The notes: generated from the letters alone by a model not told the origin. A stretch of 8,205 bases of DNA from SG8-41 sp036555035 (GCA_036555035.1 DATBMB010000198.1:1-8205); one strand, 5' to 3'; counted from the first letter of the stretch, positions 1-6,180 are shown. A program made the numbers and translations.

Positions 1-2166
1 CACCAGGCCGATCGAGCCGAGCAGGAGCAGGGCGTAGGCCCCGTAGATCCAGTCGAGGGCGAGGCGAAGGCTGCGCCGCGCCTGCGGCAGCAGCGCCGAC
101 CACGCGAGGCGCACGAGCTGCCACCACACCGCCCGTGCGGCGGGCGCGCCCCCGAGCTCGTAGAGCTCGCGGCTCGCGGCGCGCCGGATCTTGCCGCTCG
201 AAGTCTTGAGAACCGTCCCCGGCGGCGCCAGCATGATGTCGTCGGCCGGCATGCCGATGAGCGCGACGGCGAGGTCGTTGATCCGGCCGCGAAGCGCTTC
301 GCGCCGCGCGGGTTCGGTCTCGCGCGTCTCGGCGAGCACGACAACGCGTTCGGTGCCCGAGCGCCGGTCAGGGCTGCCAAACACCGCGACGCAGCCCTTG
401 CGCACGCCGGGGAGATTGCCGACCGCGTCCTCCAGATCGTAGGGGTGGATGTTGCGGCCGGCGCGGATGATGGTGTCCTTGATGCGCCCGGTGATGACGA
501 TCTCGCCCTCCGCGACGTAGCCGTAGTCGTCGGTGTCCATCCATCCGCCGTGCAGGAGCCCGCGCGTCGCCTCCGGGCTGCGATAGTAGCCGCTGGTGAC
601 GGACGGCCCGCTGAACTGGATGTGGCCTTCCTCGCGGTCCGGCAGCTCGCGGCCCGACGGATCCACCACGCGGATCTGGTGGCCCGGAATCGGGTGGCCG
701 CAGACGACGAAGGTGAGCGCGTCCGCTTGCTCCGGGGCGACCGGCACGGCGCGCCCGGCGCGCATGAACTGGTCCTTGTCGACGCGATCGAGCCGCACGC
801 CGCGCGCGGGCGGGGGAAACGCGACCCCGAGCGTGGCTTCCGCGAGCCCGTAGACCGGCGTCATTGCCTCCGGTCGGAAGCCGAAGCGCGCGAAGCGCTG
901 GATGAACGCCGCCATCGTGTCGGGAGACACCGGCTCCGCCCCGTTGAAGGCGAGGCGCCAGCTGGAGAGATCGAGGCCGGCGATATCCGCGTCCTGGATA
1001 CGGCGCAGGCACAGCTCGTAGCAGAAGTTGGGCCCGCCCGAGATCGTGCCGCCGTGGCGATGAATGGCGCGCAGCCAGCGCTCGGGCCGCGAGAGAAAGT
1101 TGAGCGGCGACATCACCGGGTACTTGAAGCCGAAGGTGAGGCTGCCGATCCACGCCCCGATGAGGCCCATGTCGTGATAGAGCGGCAGCCAGCTCACGAA
1201 GACATCCGCCGGCGTCACCCGCAGGGCGCGGCCCATGGCGCGGATGTTCACGAGCAGGTTGGCGTGGGTCAGCACCACGCCCTTGGGATTGCCGGTGCTG
1301 CCGGAGGTGTATTGCAGCATCGCGATGTCCTGGGGGCTCGCGCGGCGGCCCGCGGCGGACGCGCCCGTCCGCATCAGCTCGGCCGGCGTCACCACATCGC
1401 TCAGTGTGTCCACCCGTGGCTTCAGCAGCAGTGCGAGCCGTCGGGCCTCCGGGACCGTGATCAACACCCGGGTGAGCGCGTTGGAGAGTATGCCGACATG
1501 GCGCTTGAGGTGGTCCTCGATCTGGGAGAGGCGCACCGGAGGATAGATCGGCACCGGGATGCCGCCGGCGAGCAGGATGCCGAAGAAGCTGAAGAAGTAT
1601 TCGGCGCTGGTGGGCAGCATGATCGCCACCGCGCGTCCCGGCTCGATGCCGCGCTCGATCAGCCCGGCGGCGACGGCACGCGCGGCCTGGTCGAGCTCGG
1701 CGTAGGTGACGGTGCGCTCGGCCCCGTCCTCCTCCTGCAGCACGATGTGCGGGCGGCCGGGGTGGCGCTGCACGTGCCACGCGAGCACCTCCGGCAGCGT
1801 CGCCGCCTCGTCCGGGGTCTCGGATACCTCGGCGAGCGCCGAAACGCGCTCGATCGCGCCGGCGTGCGCGGCCTGCGCGGGGCTTGCGGCGAGCAGCGCT
1901 CGCAGGAGGTCGCGCGGCGTCTCGGCCTCCGCCATGATGGACTCCGGCAGGCTCACGCCGAACCGGCGCTCGATGCGCAGAAAGAGCTCCACCCGTCCGA
2001 GGCTGTCGAAGCCGTAATCGCGCTCGAGCCGGCCGTCGAGCGACAGGGGAAGACCGGCGCGCGAGGGGTGCAGCTCGGCGGCAAGCTGCCGCAGCAGTTC
2101 TATCAGCGCGGCGGGGCCGACGGCTTCGCTGCCGGGCTCTATTGTTCTCGCGACGGACGTTTCCAA
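1..2166 (-). CDS. Fatty acyl-AMP ligase with N-terminal ACP domain, 3' end outside window (probable C-terminal acyltransferase)
   Basis: Adenylates a fatty acid with ATP and probably passes it to its own carrier domain. Residues 20-90 form an acyl carrier protein with the phosphopantetheine site DSLGRVEL at Ser55. The adenylation domain runs from about 105 to 665: P-loop-like YTSGSTGNPKG (286-296), LPLYHDMG, YGLAEATL (439-446), GRIKDTIIRAGRN, and catalytic Lys659 in SSGKIRR. LPLYHDMG, YGLAEATL and the roughly 40-residue insert after the latter are typical of fatty acyl-AMP ligases (FAAL) rather than acyl-CoA synthetases. After residue 690 the chain becomes hydrophobic (DWIYGAYALLLLGSIGLV) and is still open at the window edge. 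Known proteins of this layout continue into a PlsC-like acyltransferase, which is inference here. No in-frame ATG precedes the ACP domain; I chose TTG at 2166. GTG at 2211 is an alternative. Family call firm, start uncertain. Confidence 0.9.
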   Translation of the reverse strand, partial: METSVARTIEPGSEAVGPAALIELLRQLAAELHPSRAGLPLSLDGRLERDYGFDSLGRVELFLRIERRFGVSLPESIMAEAETPRDLLRALLAASPAQAAHAGAIERVSALAEVSETPDEAATLPEVLAWHVQRHPGRPHIVLQEEDGAERTVTYAELDQAARAVAAGLIERGIEPGRAVAIMLPTSAEYFFSFFGILLAGGIPVPIYPPVRLSQIEDHLKRHVGILSNALTRVLITVPEARRLALLLKPRVDTLSDVVTPAELMRTGASAAGRRASPQDIAMLQYTSGSTGNPKGVVLTHANLLVNIRAMGRALRVTPADVFVSWLPLYHDMGLIGAWIGSLTFGFKYPVMSPLNFLSRPERWLRAIHRHGGTISGGPNFCYELCLRRIQDADIAGLDLSSWRLAFNGAEPVSPDTMAAFIQRFARFGFRPEAMTPVYGLAEATLGVAFPPPARGVRLDRVDKDQFMRAGRAVPVAPEQADALTFVVCGHPIPGHQIRVVDPSGRELPDREEGHIQFSGPSVTSGYYRSPEATRGLLHGGWMDTDDYGYVAEGEIVITGRIKDTIIRAGRNIHPYDLEDAVGNLPGVRKGCVAVFGSPDRRSGTERVVVLAETRETEPARREALRGRINDLAVALIGMPADDIMLAPPGTVLKTSSGKIRRAASRELYELGGAPAARAVWWQLVRLAWSALLPQARRSLRLALDWIYGAYALLLLGSIGLV

Positions 2167-2199
2167 CTGATGGAGATTCCCGCCAGGGGGGGTGAAACG

Positions 2200-2208
2200 A
2201 TGGTAGCA
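2200..2208 (-). promoter_or_regulatory. Possible extended -10 element for the acyl-AMP ligase gene
   Basis: On the minus strand TGC TACCAT reads as an extended -10 box (TGn plus a hexamer matching TATAAT at 4 of 6). It would start RNA near 2193, about 27 bases before the chosen TTG. No recognisable -35 box lies 17 bases upstream, where the sequence is the GC hairpin. If GTG 2211 were the true start this would be coding. Weak evidence. Confidence 0.2.
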
Positions 2209-2210
2209 CA

Positions 2211-2244
2211 CGCGCCCCCGGGGGCCGGGGCCCGCGGGGGCGCG
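2211..2244. repeat. Strong GC-only inverted repeat between the 240-aa lipoprotein gene and the ligase gene
   Basis: Arms 2211-2226 and 2229-2244 pair at 15 of 16 positions (mismatch 2221/2234) around a 2-base centre, all G and C. It lies 44 bases after the stop of the upstream lipoprotein gene and about 45 bases before the ligase TTG. No T-tract follows on either strand, so it is not a standard intrinsic terminator. It could still pause or block RNA polymerase, protect an mRNA 3' end, or isolate the ligase from the genes upstream. The pairing is directly visible; the role is inference. Confidence 0.75.
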
Positions 2245-2273
2245 CTCAGTGCGGCGTACTCATCTGGTGCTCG
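2242..2273 (-). pseudogene. Short degraded copy of the 3' part of the 178-aa lipoprotein gene
   Basis: Bases 2252-2273 match 3162-3183 at 20 of 22 positions in the same orientation, and the similarity continues to 2242 (against 3151) with one 1-base gap. In the intact gene this stretch encodes CEYQMSTP; here one frame reads EHQMSTPH followed by TGA. The tail of the neighbouring lipoprotein (VSCREALDAIAS, ending at 2289) also faintly resembles VSGEARKGVAS, which lies just before CEYQMSTP in the intact gene. This suggests a remnant of a second gene copy, perhaps partly captured as the C-terminus of that neighbour. The core match is plain; descent from a duplication is inference, and a chance match is not excluded. 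Confidence 0.35.
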
Positions 2274-2288
2274 TGTAGCGTAGCGCAA

Positions 2289-3014
2289 TCACTGCCCCGC
2301 GTTGCCTGCCGCGCCACTTGCAATGGCGTCGAGCGCTTCGCGGCAACTCACTAGTCTGTCACTGTCGCGCTGCACGGGCAGCCACGCCTTGCGCCATGCG
2401 TGAACGGTCAGTTCGCGCATGACTTCATCCACTTTTCGCCGCTGCTCGTCCTTCCCCTGGTGATGTCTGGTGTTCGACGAGCCCCACACATTTGCAAATC
2501 GATCGAGCTGTCCTTGTGCAATCGCGGAGCGGCGCAATCCATCCGGGGACGTTAACTCCAGGCAGACGGCAAAGTGGTCGGTCATGGGAATGGGCAGGAA
2601 TCCGAGTGTATACCCGGTCGCAAAAAGCATGGGCAGAGCCATGGCACCTCGGGTGTACTTGTTCACGTGCCTGAGGGCGTGCGCGGACACTCTGGCATTC
2701 GGCCTGTCATCGGAGTTCGAGGCCGGGCACACGCCGGTGAGATCGCGGAGCGCCGCCGCGAGATCGTGATGACCGAAATTCGATGCGGGTGCCCAGCGGT
2801 AGGAAATGAGGTTCTCCGAGCGGAAATAGGGTGCATCCGCCCACCAGCTATAGCGGCAGACCAGCGCCGCATCTGGCGTCGCCTCGATCGGGTCCTCGTG
2901 CCGGATGGTGTAGGAGGCGATGCAGCCGCTCAGCAGGAGCGACAGGCAAGCGCTTGCCGTCAGACCGCGCGCAATCCGGCTGCAGGTTTCAGCGATGGCG
3001 GTGGGACACATCAT
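2289..3014 (-). CDS. Lipoprotein of unknown function, lower GC than surroundings
   Basis: About 241 residues with a type II signal sequence: a basic start (Arg), a hydrophobic stretch and lipobox LLLSGC with Cys31, so it should be lipidated and membrane-attached. The mature part has Trp-rich RYSWWADAPYF, a hydrophobic patch ALPMLFATGYTLGFLPIP, then DHFAVCLELTSPDG, a charged segment, and AWRKAWLPVQRD near the end. Beyond the lipobox Cys I count four mature cysteines that could pair in the periplasm. I do not recognise the family. Two adjacent ATGs (3014, 3011) follow a GGAAGGAAG ribosome site; an ATG at 3035 is in frame but has no such site and would give 248 residues. GC is about 55% over 2401-2520 by my count, well below its neighbours, which hints at transfer or relaxed selection. 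Coding is likely; function unknown. Confidence 0.7.
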   Translation of the reverse strand: MMCPTAIAETCSRIARGLTASACLSLLLSGCIASYTIRHEDPIEATPDAALVCRYSWWADAPYFRSENLISYRWAPASNFGHHDLAAALRDLTGVCPASNSDDRPNARVSAHALRHVNKYTRGAMALPMLFATGYTLGFLPIPMTDHFAVCLELTSPDGLRRSAIAQGQLDRFANVWGSSNTRHHQGKDEQRRKVDEVMRELTVHAWRKAWLPVQRDSDRLVSCREALDAIASGAAGNAGQ

Positions 3015-3095
3015 TCTTCCTTCCGCGGTTTGCATGTGGGTGAAAATCCGGGTCTGCGCAGCAAATGATCCGCCGCGCCAACCCGGACCGACTGC

Positions 3096-3632
3096 CTAGC
3101 TGCCGATGTGCACCTGGTACTCGGCGCCGTTGGAGAACGAGCAGGTTCCGGCGCCCAGGTACGGCGTGCTCATCTGGTACTCGCAGCGCGCGAACGTGCC
3201 GCGGCCGCCGTAGGCGCTCGCCACGCCCTTGCGCGCTTCGCCGGAAACGCGGGTTGCTTCGCCGACCAGCATCTCGCCCTGGTAGGTGAACGAGAAGCGT
3301 CCCCTGCCGCTCATCAGGTTCGTCACCTGGCCGGTCAGCACGCCGGTCTGGTTGGCGAGGTCGTTGGCGGGGTAGAGGCGCACGGCGAGCACGGCCGGAC
3401 CGGGCCCGCTCGGAGTCGCAGCGGGCGGCATCCCGCCGGGCGCGGGCACGACTGGCGCGCCGATCGGGTAGTAGGCCCAATGCGGTTGGCCGTCCGGCCC
3501 GGTGCCGACGGGAACCGCGACGCAGCCGGCTAGCGCGAGCGCCGGCAGCAGCGCCGCGATCGCCAGCCGCTTCGAGAGGGCCGCGGAAAAAGTGTTGCGC
3601 CAAACGAATTGCATGAAGTTGCGGATACTCAT
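3096..3632 (-). CDS. Small lipoprotein of unknown function with Pro/Gly-rich linker
   Basis: 178 residues. After a basic N-terminus the segment LAIAALLPALALAGC is a lipoprotein signal ending in lipobox Cys37. Then comes a Pro/Gly/Ala linker (about 45-83) with WAYYPIGAPVVPAPGG, and a C-terminal domain (about 84-178) with FSFTYQGEMLVGEATR, CEYQMSTP, GAGTCSF and a final AEYQVHIG. Two conserved-looking cysteines and alternating short strands suggest a small beta domain, with the motif GTxxxCxY...GxGxCxxxxGxxY that I associate with small proteobacterial lipoproteins; no function is known to me. AAGGAG sits 6 bases before the ATG, fixing the start. It follows the 60-aa gene by 25 bases, so the two are probably one transcript. 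The next gene starts 81 bases further on. A short near-copy of its 3' part occurs at 2242-2273. Confidence 0.82.
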   Translation of the reverse strand: MSIRNFMQFVWRNTFSAALSKRLAIAALLPALALAGCVAVPVGTGPDGQPHWAYYPIGAPVVPAPGGMPPAATPSGPGPAVLAVRLYPANDLANQTGVLTGQVTNLMSGRGRFSFTYQGEMLVGEATRVSGEARKGVASAYGGRGTFARCEYQMSTPYLGAGTCSFSNGAEYQVHIGS

Positions 3633-3638
3633 GGTGAT

Positions 3639-3644
3639 CTCCTT
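3639..3644 (-). promoter_or_regulatory. Ribosome binding site AAGGAG of the 178-aa lipoprotein gene
   Basis: AAGGAG on the minus strand, 6 bases before ATG 3632. This favours 3632 over the in-frame ATG at 3614. Confidence 0.75.
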
Positions 3645-3657
3645 GTGGATGAGTGCT

Positions 3658-3840
3658 TCAGTGCCAGCGGGAGGCGGCGGGCCGCGCGTCGAGCTCGCTC
3701 ATCTCCTGCAGGAATTCCTGGACGGCGGGCATCTCGCCCTGGTGGTTCAGCGCGAAGTCCTCGGTGCAGAGCGCCTCGACCTCGTCGTTGAACACGAACT
3801 CGAGAATCGCTTCCGCGCGCGCATCGCTCTTCGTCTTCAT
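3658..3840 (-). CDS. 60-residue acidic protein of unknown function
   Basis: Small soluble protein, rich in Glu, Asp and Ala, with a single Cys in EVEALCTEDF. The pattern ARAEAILEFVF and MPAVQEFLQEMSEL suggests two amphipathic helices around a loop (NHQGEM). It has no signal peptide or membrane segment, so it should stay in the cytoplasm, unlike the lipoprotein encoded 25 bases downstream. A good ribosome site (GGGAGG, 4 bases before the ATG) and the close spacing support a real gene, the first of this small cluster. I do not recognise the family and cannot assign a role. Confidence 0.65.
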   Translation of the reverse strand: MKTKSDARAEAILEFVFNDEVEALCTEDFALNHQGEMPAVQEFLQEMSELDARPAASRWH

Positions 3841-3844
3841 GTGC

Positions 3845-3850
3845 CCTCCC
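3845..3850 (-). promoter_or_regulatory. Ribosome binding site GGGAGG of the 60-aa gene
   Basis: GGGAGG on the minus strand, 4 bases before ATG 3840. It is the main evidence that this short reading frame is translated. Confidence 0.65.
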
Positions 3851-3922
3851 GTCCAGGTTCAAAGCTGCGGGTGGTCCGCGGCTCGTGGGCACATGCTGCG
3901 ACCGCGGCGCTTGCAGATCGCC

Positions 3923-3948
3923 TACCGATGGGTTACGGATGGCTTACG
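3923..3948. repeat. 11-base tandem repeat in the intergenic control region
   Basis: TACCGATGGGT (3923-3933) is followed directly by TACGGATGGCT (3934-3944), 9 of 11 identical, and then by TACG (3945-3948). A period of 11 bases, one helical turn, is what direct-repeat sites of OmpR/PhoB-type response regulators show, but the bases do not match a Pho box. It lies about 85-115 bases before the 60-aa gene, in the only longer gap between the two gene groups. Confidence 0.5.
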
Positions 3949-3949
3949 C

Positions 3950-3967
3950 GTTCCTCGAACGAGGAAC
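3950..3967. promoter_or_regulatory. 18-base palindrome GTTCCTCG-AA-CGAGGAAC, possible operator
   Basis: Two perfect 8-base arms (3950-3957 and 3960-3967) surround AA. The site directly adjoins the 11-base repeats and precedes the 60-aa gene and lipoprotein cluster. Short arms, a tiny centre and no T-tract fit a dimeric repressor or activator site better than a terminator. The symmetry is seen directly; the role is inferred. Confidence 0.5.
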
Positions 3968-3997
3968 TCGTTGATTTACAGGTGAATTCTCGTGAAT

Positions 3998-4011
3998 CCC
4001 GCGGACGCGGG
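3998..4011. repeat. GC hairpin just after the phosphodiesterase stop codon
   Basis: CCCGCG and CGCGGG pair perfectly around GA, 4 bases past the TGA (4016-4018) of the phosphodiesterase gene on the minus strand. An overlapping palindrome, GACGCG-GG-CGCGTC (4004-4017), reaches into the stop codon. No T-tract follows, so termination here is only possible, not shown. Confidence 0.4.
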
Positions 4012-4015
4012 CGCG

Positions 4016-4918
4016 TCAGCGGTCGGTGCGGGTGCGGCCGAGCAGCGAGAGCACGCGGTCGGGCCGGTCGGTCACGATGCCGTCCACCCCGAGCTTGATC
4101 AGCTCACGCATGCGCGCGTCATCGTTGATGGTCCAGACGTGCAGCTTGAAGTTTTTCCGGCGCGCCGCGGCGACAAACCCGGGGGTGGGCACGGTGCTGT
4201 CGCCGAAGAAATAGGGCACCTGGAGCGCCTGGACCGGCGGGCTGTAGACGGCACTGAGCCAGACGCGCTGCAGGCCGAAGAACGTGAGCGCCTCGCTGCG
4301 GCTCATGGAGGTGGCGACGTCCGGGCAGGCGCGCCGGAAGGCCTCGATCGTCGCGACGTCCATCGAGGCTACCAGCACCCGCTGCGTCATCCCGGAGCGC
4401 CGGATCAGCGCGCACAGCGGAATCGCGAGATCGGTCTCGACGCGCTTCATCTCGAGGTTCAGCCGCTGGGCCGGAAAGCGCTGGAAGACTTCCTCCAGCG
4501 TGGGAACATGGATGCCCTTGCCTCGAAACGGGTACGTCCGCCCGCCGTCGTTCGTCCATTGATAGCCCGCGTCAAGCTTCTGCAGCTCGGCGAGCGTCAT
4601 CGAATCGACGCGTCCCCGGCCATCGGTCGTGCGCTCAACCGTCGCGTCGTGAAGCGCAACGATCGAGCCGTCGGCCGTGGCGCGGAGGTCGATCTCGAGC
4701 AGGTCCGCGCCGATCGAAACGGAATGCTCGAACGCCACGAGCGTGTTCTCGGGCCGCCGCTGCGCCCCCCCGCGATGGGCGATCACGATGATCCCTGGGT
4801 TCATTCCGGAGAAGAACGGATGATCGGGCGCGGGACGCGCGATCAGCGCAGCGACGCCAATGCCTGCGGCGACCGCGATGATCGCGGACAACGAGCCGAT
4901 GAGCCACCGGGATCGCAT
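4016..4918 (-). CDS. Glycerophosphodiester phosphodiesterase, N-terminally membrane-anchored
   Basis: 300 residues. Hydrolyses glycerophosphodiesters (deacylated phospholipids) to glycerol 3-phosphate and an alcohol. Residues 5-27 form one hydrophobic segment after a basic start, read as an uncleaved anchor or signal, so the catalytic domain (about 42-295) is probably periplasmic. Family motifs are complete: AHRGGAQRRPENT with catalytic His48, EIDLRATADG with metal ligands Glu75 and Asp77, LHD with His90, LNLEMK with Glu156, LHVWTIND, and a closing GVDGIVTDRPD. The His-Glu-Asp-His spacing (27, 29 and 42 residues) is the one I remember for bacterial members of known structure. The gene starts 35 bases after the DUF2229 gene without a clear ribosome site, so coupling to the upstream gene is possible. 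The ATG at 4918 is chosen because the anchor begins there. Substrate alcohol unknown. Confidence 0.93.
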   Translation of the reverse strand: MRSRWLIGSLSAIIAVAAGIGVAALIARPAPDHPFFSGMNPGIIVIAHRGGAQRRPENTLVAFEHSVSIGADLLEIDLRATADGSIVALHDATVERTTDGRGRVDSMTLAELQKLDAGYQWTNDGGRTYPFRGKGIHVPTLEEVFQRFPAQRLNLEMKRVETDLAIPLCALIRRSGMTQRVLVASMDVATIEAFRRACPDVATSMSRSEALTFFGLQRVWLSAVYSPPVQALQVPYFFGDSTVPTPGFVAAARRKNFKLHVWTINDDARMRELIKLGVDGIVTDRPDRVLSLLGRTRTDR

Positions 4919-4953
4919 CGATCAAAGCGCCGCGCCCGTGCGCGCGCGGGCCG

Positions 4954-6180
4954 TCAGGCTGCCGCGGACTCGGCGGCGGTGCTGACCGGGGTCCGGGACG
5001 GTACGAGCAGCGGGCAGTTCGGCGCGGCGGCGGCTTTCTTCCGCTGGATGATCTCCTTCGCGTACTTCTGGAGGTAGTGCGCGATGGTCTCGACGCGGAT
5101 CTTGACCGAGCCGGCGGGCTTGGTGGAATCGAGCTCCTGGAACGAGAAGAAGAGGGTGCCCGAGCGCTCCACGATCTGCTGCACCGGGCTGTAGGTGGGC
5201 TGGTCCATGCCGCACTCGTAGCTCGCAAGCCGGATCACCCCCGCGATCCAGGGCGTGCGCGCCGCAACCTTGGCGCCCCACAGGATCTCGTTGGTGTTGG
5301 CGCTGTAGGATGACGGCCACACGTCCGCGATGTCGAACACAGAGCGCATGCGCCCCGCCTTGAGATCCGCCGCGAAGATCCACTCGAGCAGATCCGGGTC
5401 GGTCGGGAAGTACTGCGTCCACAGCACGGGGTAGCCGTAGGCCTGCAGGTCCACTTCGATCTCGTGGCCGATGCCGGGGTCCATGTGATAGGGGCGGGCG
5501 ACGACAAGCAGGCACGGGGTATCCGCGGCGGCGCATTGCTCCAGCACCTCGCGGCCGCGGCGCCACGCTTTCTCGTTGAAGGCATTGAGCGCATCGTAGC
5601 CCTGGCGCACGGCTTCCTTCGTCTCCGCGAATGTGATCTCTGGAAATATATCCTTCAGCGCGGGATGGAGCTGCTTCGGAACGAGCGGGGGATCGCCAAG
5701 CGAGACGAGCGGAGTGACGTACTTGATGCCGCGGTCGGCGAACGCGTCCTTCTCCCTGAGGAAGCCCGCCTTGATGTTCTCCGGCGCCGCCATCACGCGC
5801 GGGCAGGCGAGGTTGTCGAGCACGTGGCCCTTCAGGTACGAGGGCACCGAGTAGATCATGGGGGAGAACAGCACATCGATCTTGCGGTGCTTGTCGCGCG
5901 CGAGGAGCTCCCCGTAGTGGCCGGAGATGCACTTCACCGGGTAGCAGCAATCCACGGTGCCGCGGCCCTTGGCGAACTGGCGGCCCTGCTCCTCGGAAGT
6001 GTCCGAGGAGAACGCGAGCTTGCGCGCTTCGACGCCCAGCGCCCCGAACAGGCCCACCCAGAACTGATGGGTGGACCACATGTTCAGGACCCTAGGTATC
6101 CCGATCCTCAGCTTCGACCGGTACTCGGGCGTGGCGGAAGGCGTCCTCGCGGACCATTTCCGCAACATTGGGATGAGCAC
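4954..6180 (-). CDS. DUF2229-type acyl-CoA dehydratase activase-related protein, Cys-rich
   Basis: 408 residues, the usual partner (often fused) of tandem BadF-type activases. The family core starts at residue 24 with RIGIPRVLNMWSTHQFW. Further landmarks are DCCYPVKC (Cys78, Cys79, Cys84), NLACPRV (Cys126), ARPYHMDPGIGHEIE (228-242), SANTNEILWGAK and YECGMDQPTYSP (Cys323). Cysteines set in such conserved blocks, related in fold to the HgdB/BcrB-type subunits, suggest an iron-sulfur cluster receiving electrons from the ATPase. The last 25 residues are Ala/Pro/Ser-rich and unlikely to be structured. The start is GTG 6180, supported by GGAGGA 8 bases upstream; ATG 6168 lacks such a site. It overlaps the ATPase gene by 89 bases in the +1 frame. 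The substrate is unknown, and neither an HgdA/HgdB nor a BcrB/BcrC gene is in view. Confidence 0.88.
   Translation of the reverse strand: MLIPMLRKWSARTPSATPEYRSKLRIGIPRVLNMWSTHQFWVGLFGALGVEARKLAFSSDTSEEQGRQFAKGRGTVDCCYPVKCISGHYGELLARDKHRKIDVLFSPMIYSVPSYLKGHVLDNLACPRVMAAPENIKAGFLREKDAFADRGIKYVTPLVSLGDPPLVPKQLHPALKDIFPEITFAETKEAVRQGYDALNAFNEKAWRRGREVLEQCAAADTPCLLVVARPYHMDPGIGHEIEVDLQAYGYPVLWTQYFPTDPDLLEWIFAADLKAGRMRSVFDIADVWPSSYSANTNEILWGAKVAARTPWIAGVIRLASYECGMDQPTYSPVQQIVERSGTLFFSFQELDSTKPAGSVKIRVETIAHYLQKYAKEIIQRKKAAAAPNCPLLVPSRTPVSTAAESAAA

Noticed and set aside
368..2209. 613-codon open frame on the minus strand in another frame of the ligase gene
   Set aside because: Composition is mostly Arg, Ala, Pro and Gly with no domain; the overlapping frame reads clean ACP and ligase motifs.
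445..2283. 612-codon open frame on the plus strand opposite the acyl-AMP ligase
   Set aside because: It is antisense to a gene with complete family motifs, has no recognisable domain, and is rich in Arg, Ala, Gly and His as expected for a GC-rich shadow frame.
3923..3948. Pho box for phosphate control of the phosphodiesterase
   Set aside because: The 11-base period fits, but the bases do not resemble CTGTCAT, and the site lies downstream of the phosphodiesterase gene, not in front of it.
3998..4018. Intrinsic terminator after the phosphodiesterase gene
   Set aside because: Short GC stems exist but no T-tract follows on the minus strand, so only a hairpin is reported.
3992..5077. 361-codon plus-strand open frame over the phosphodiesterase gene
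   Set aside because: Antisense shadow of a gene with every catalytic residue in place; no motif of its own.
4922..6079. Long second minus-strand frame within the DUF2229 gene
   Set aside because: Low-complexity translation; the other frame carries the family signatures throughout.
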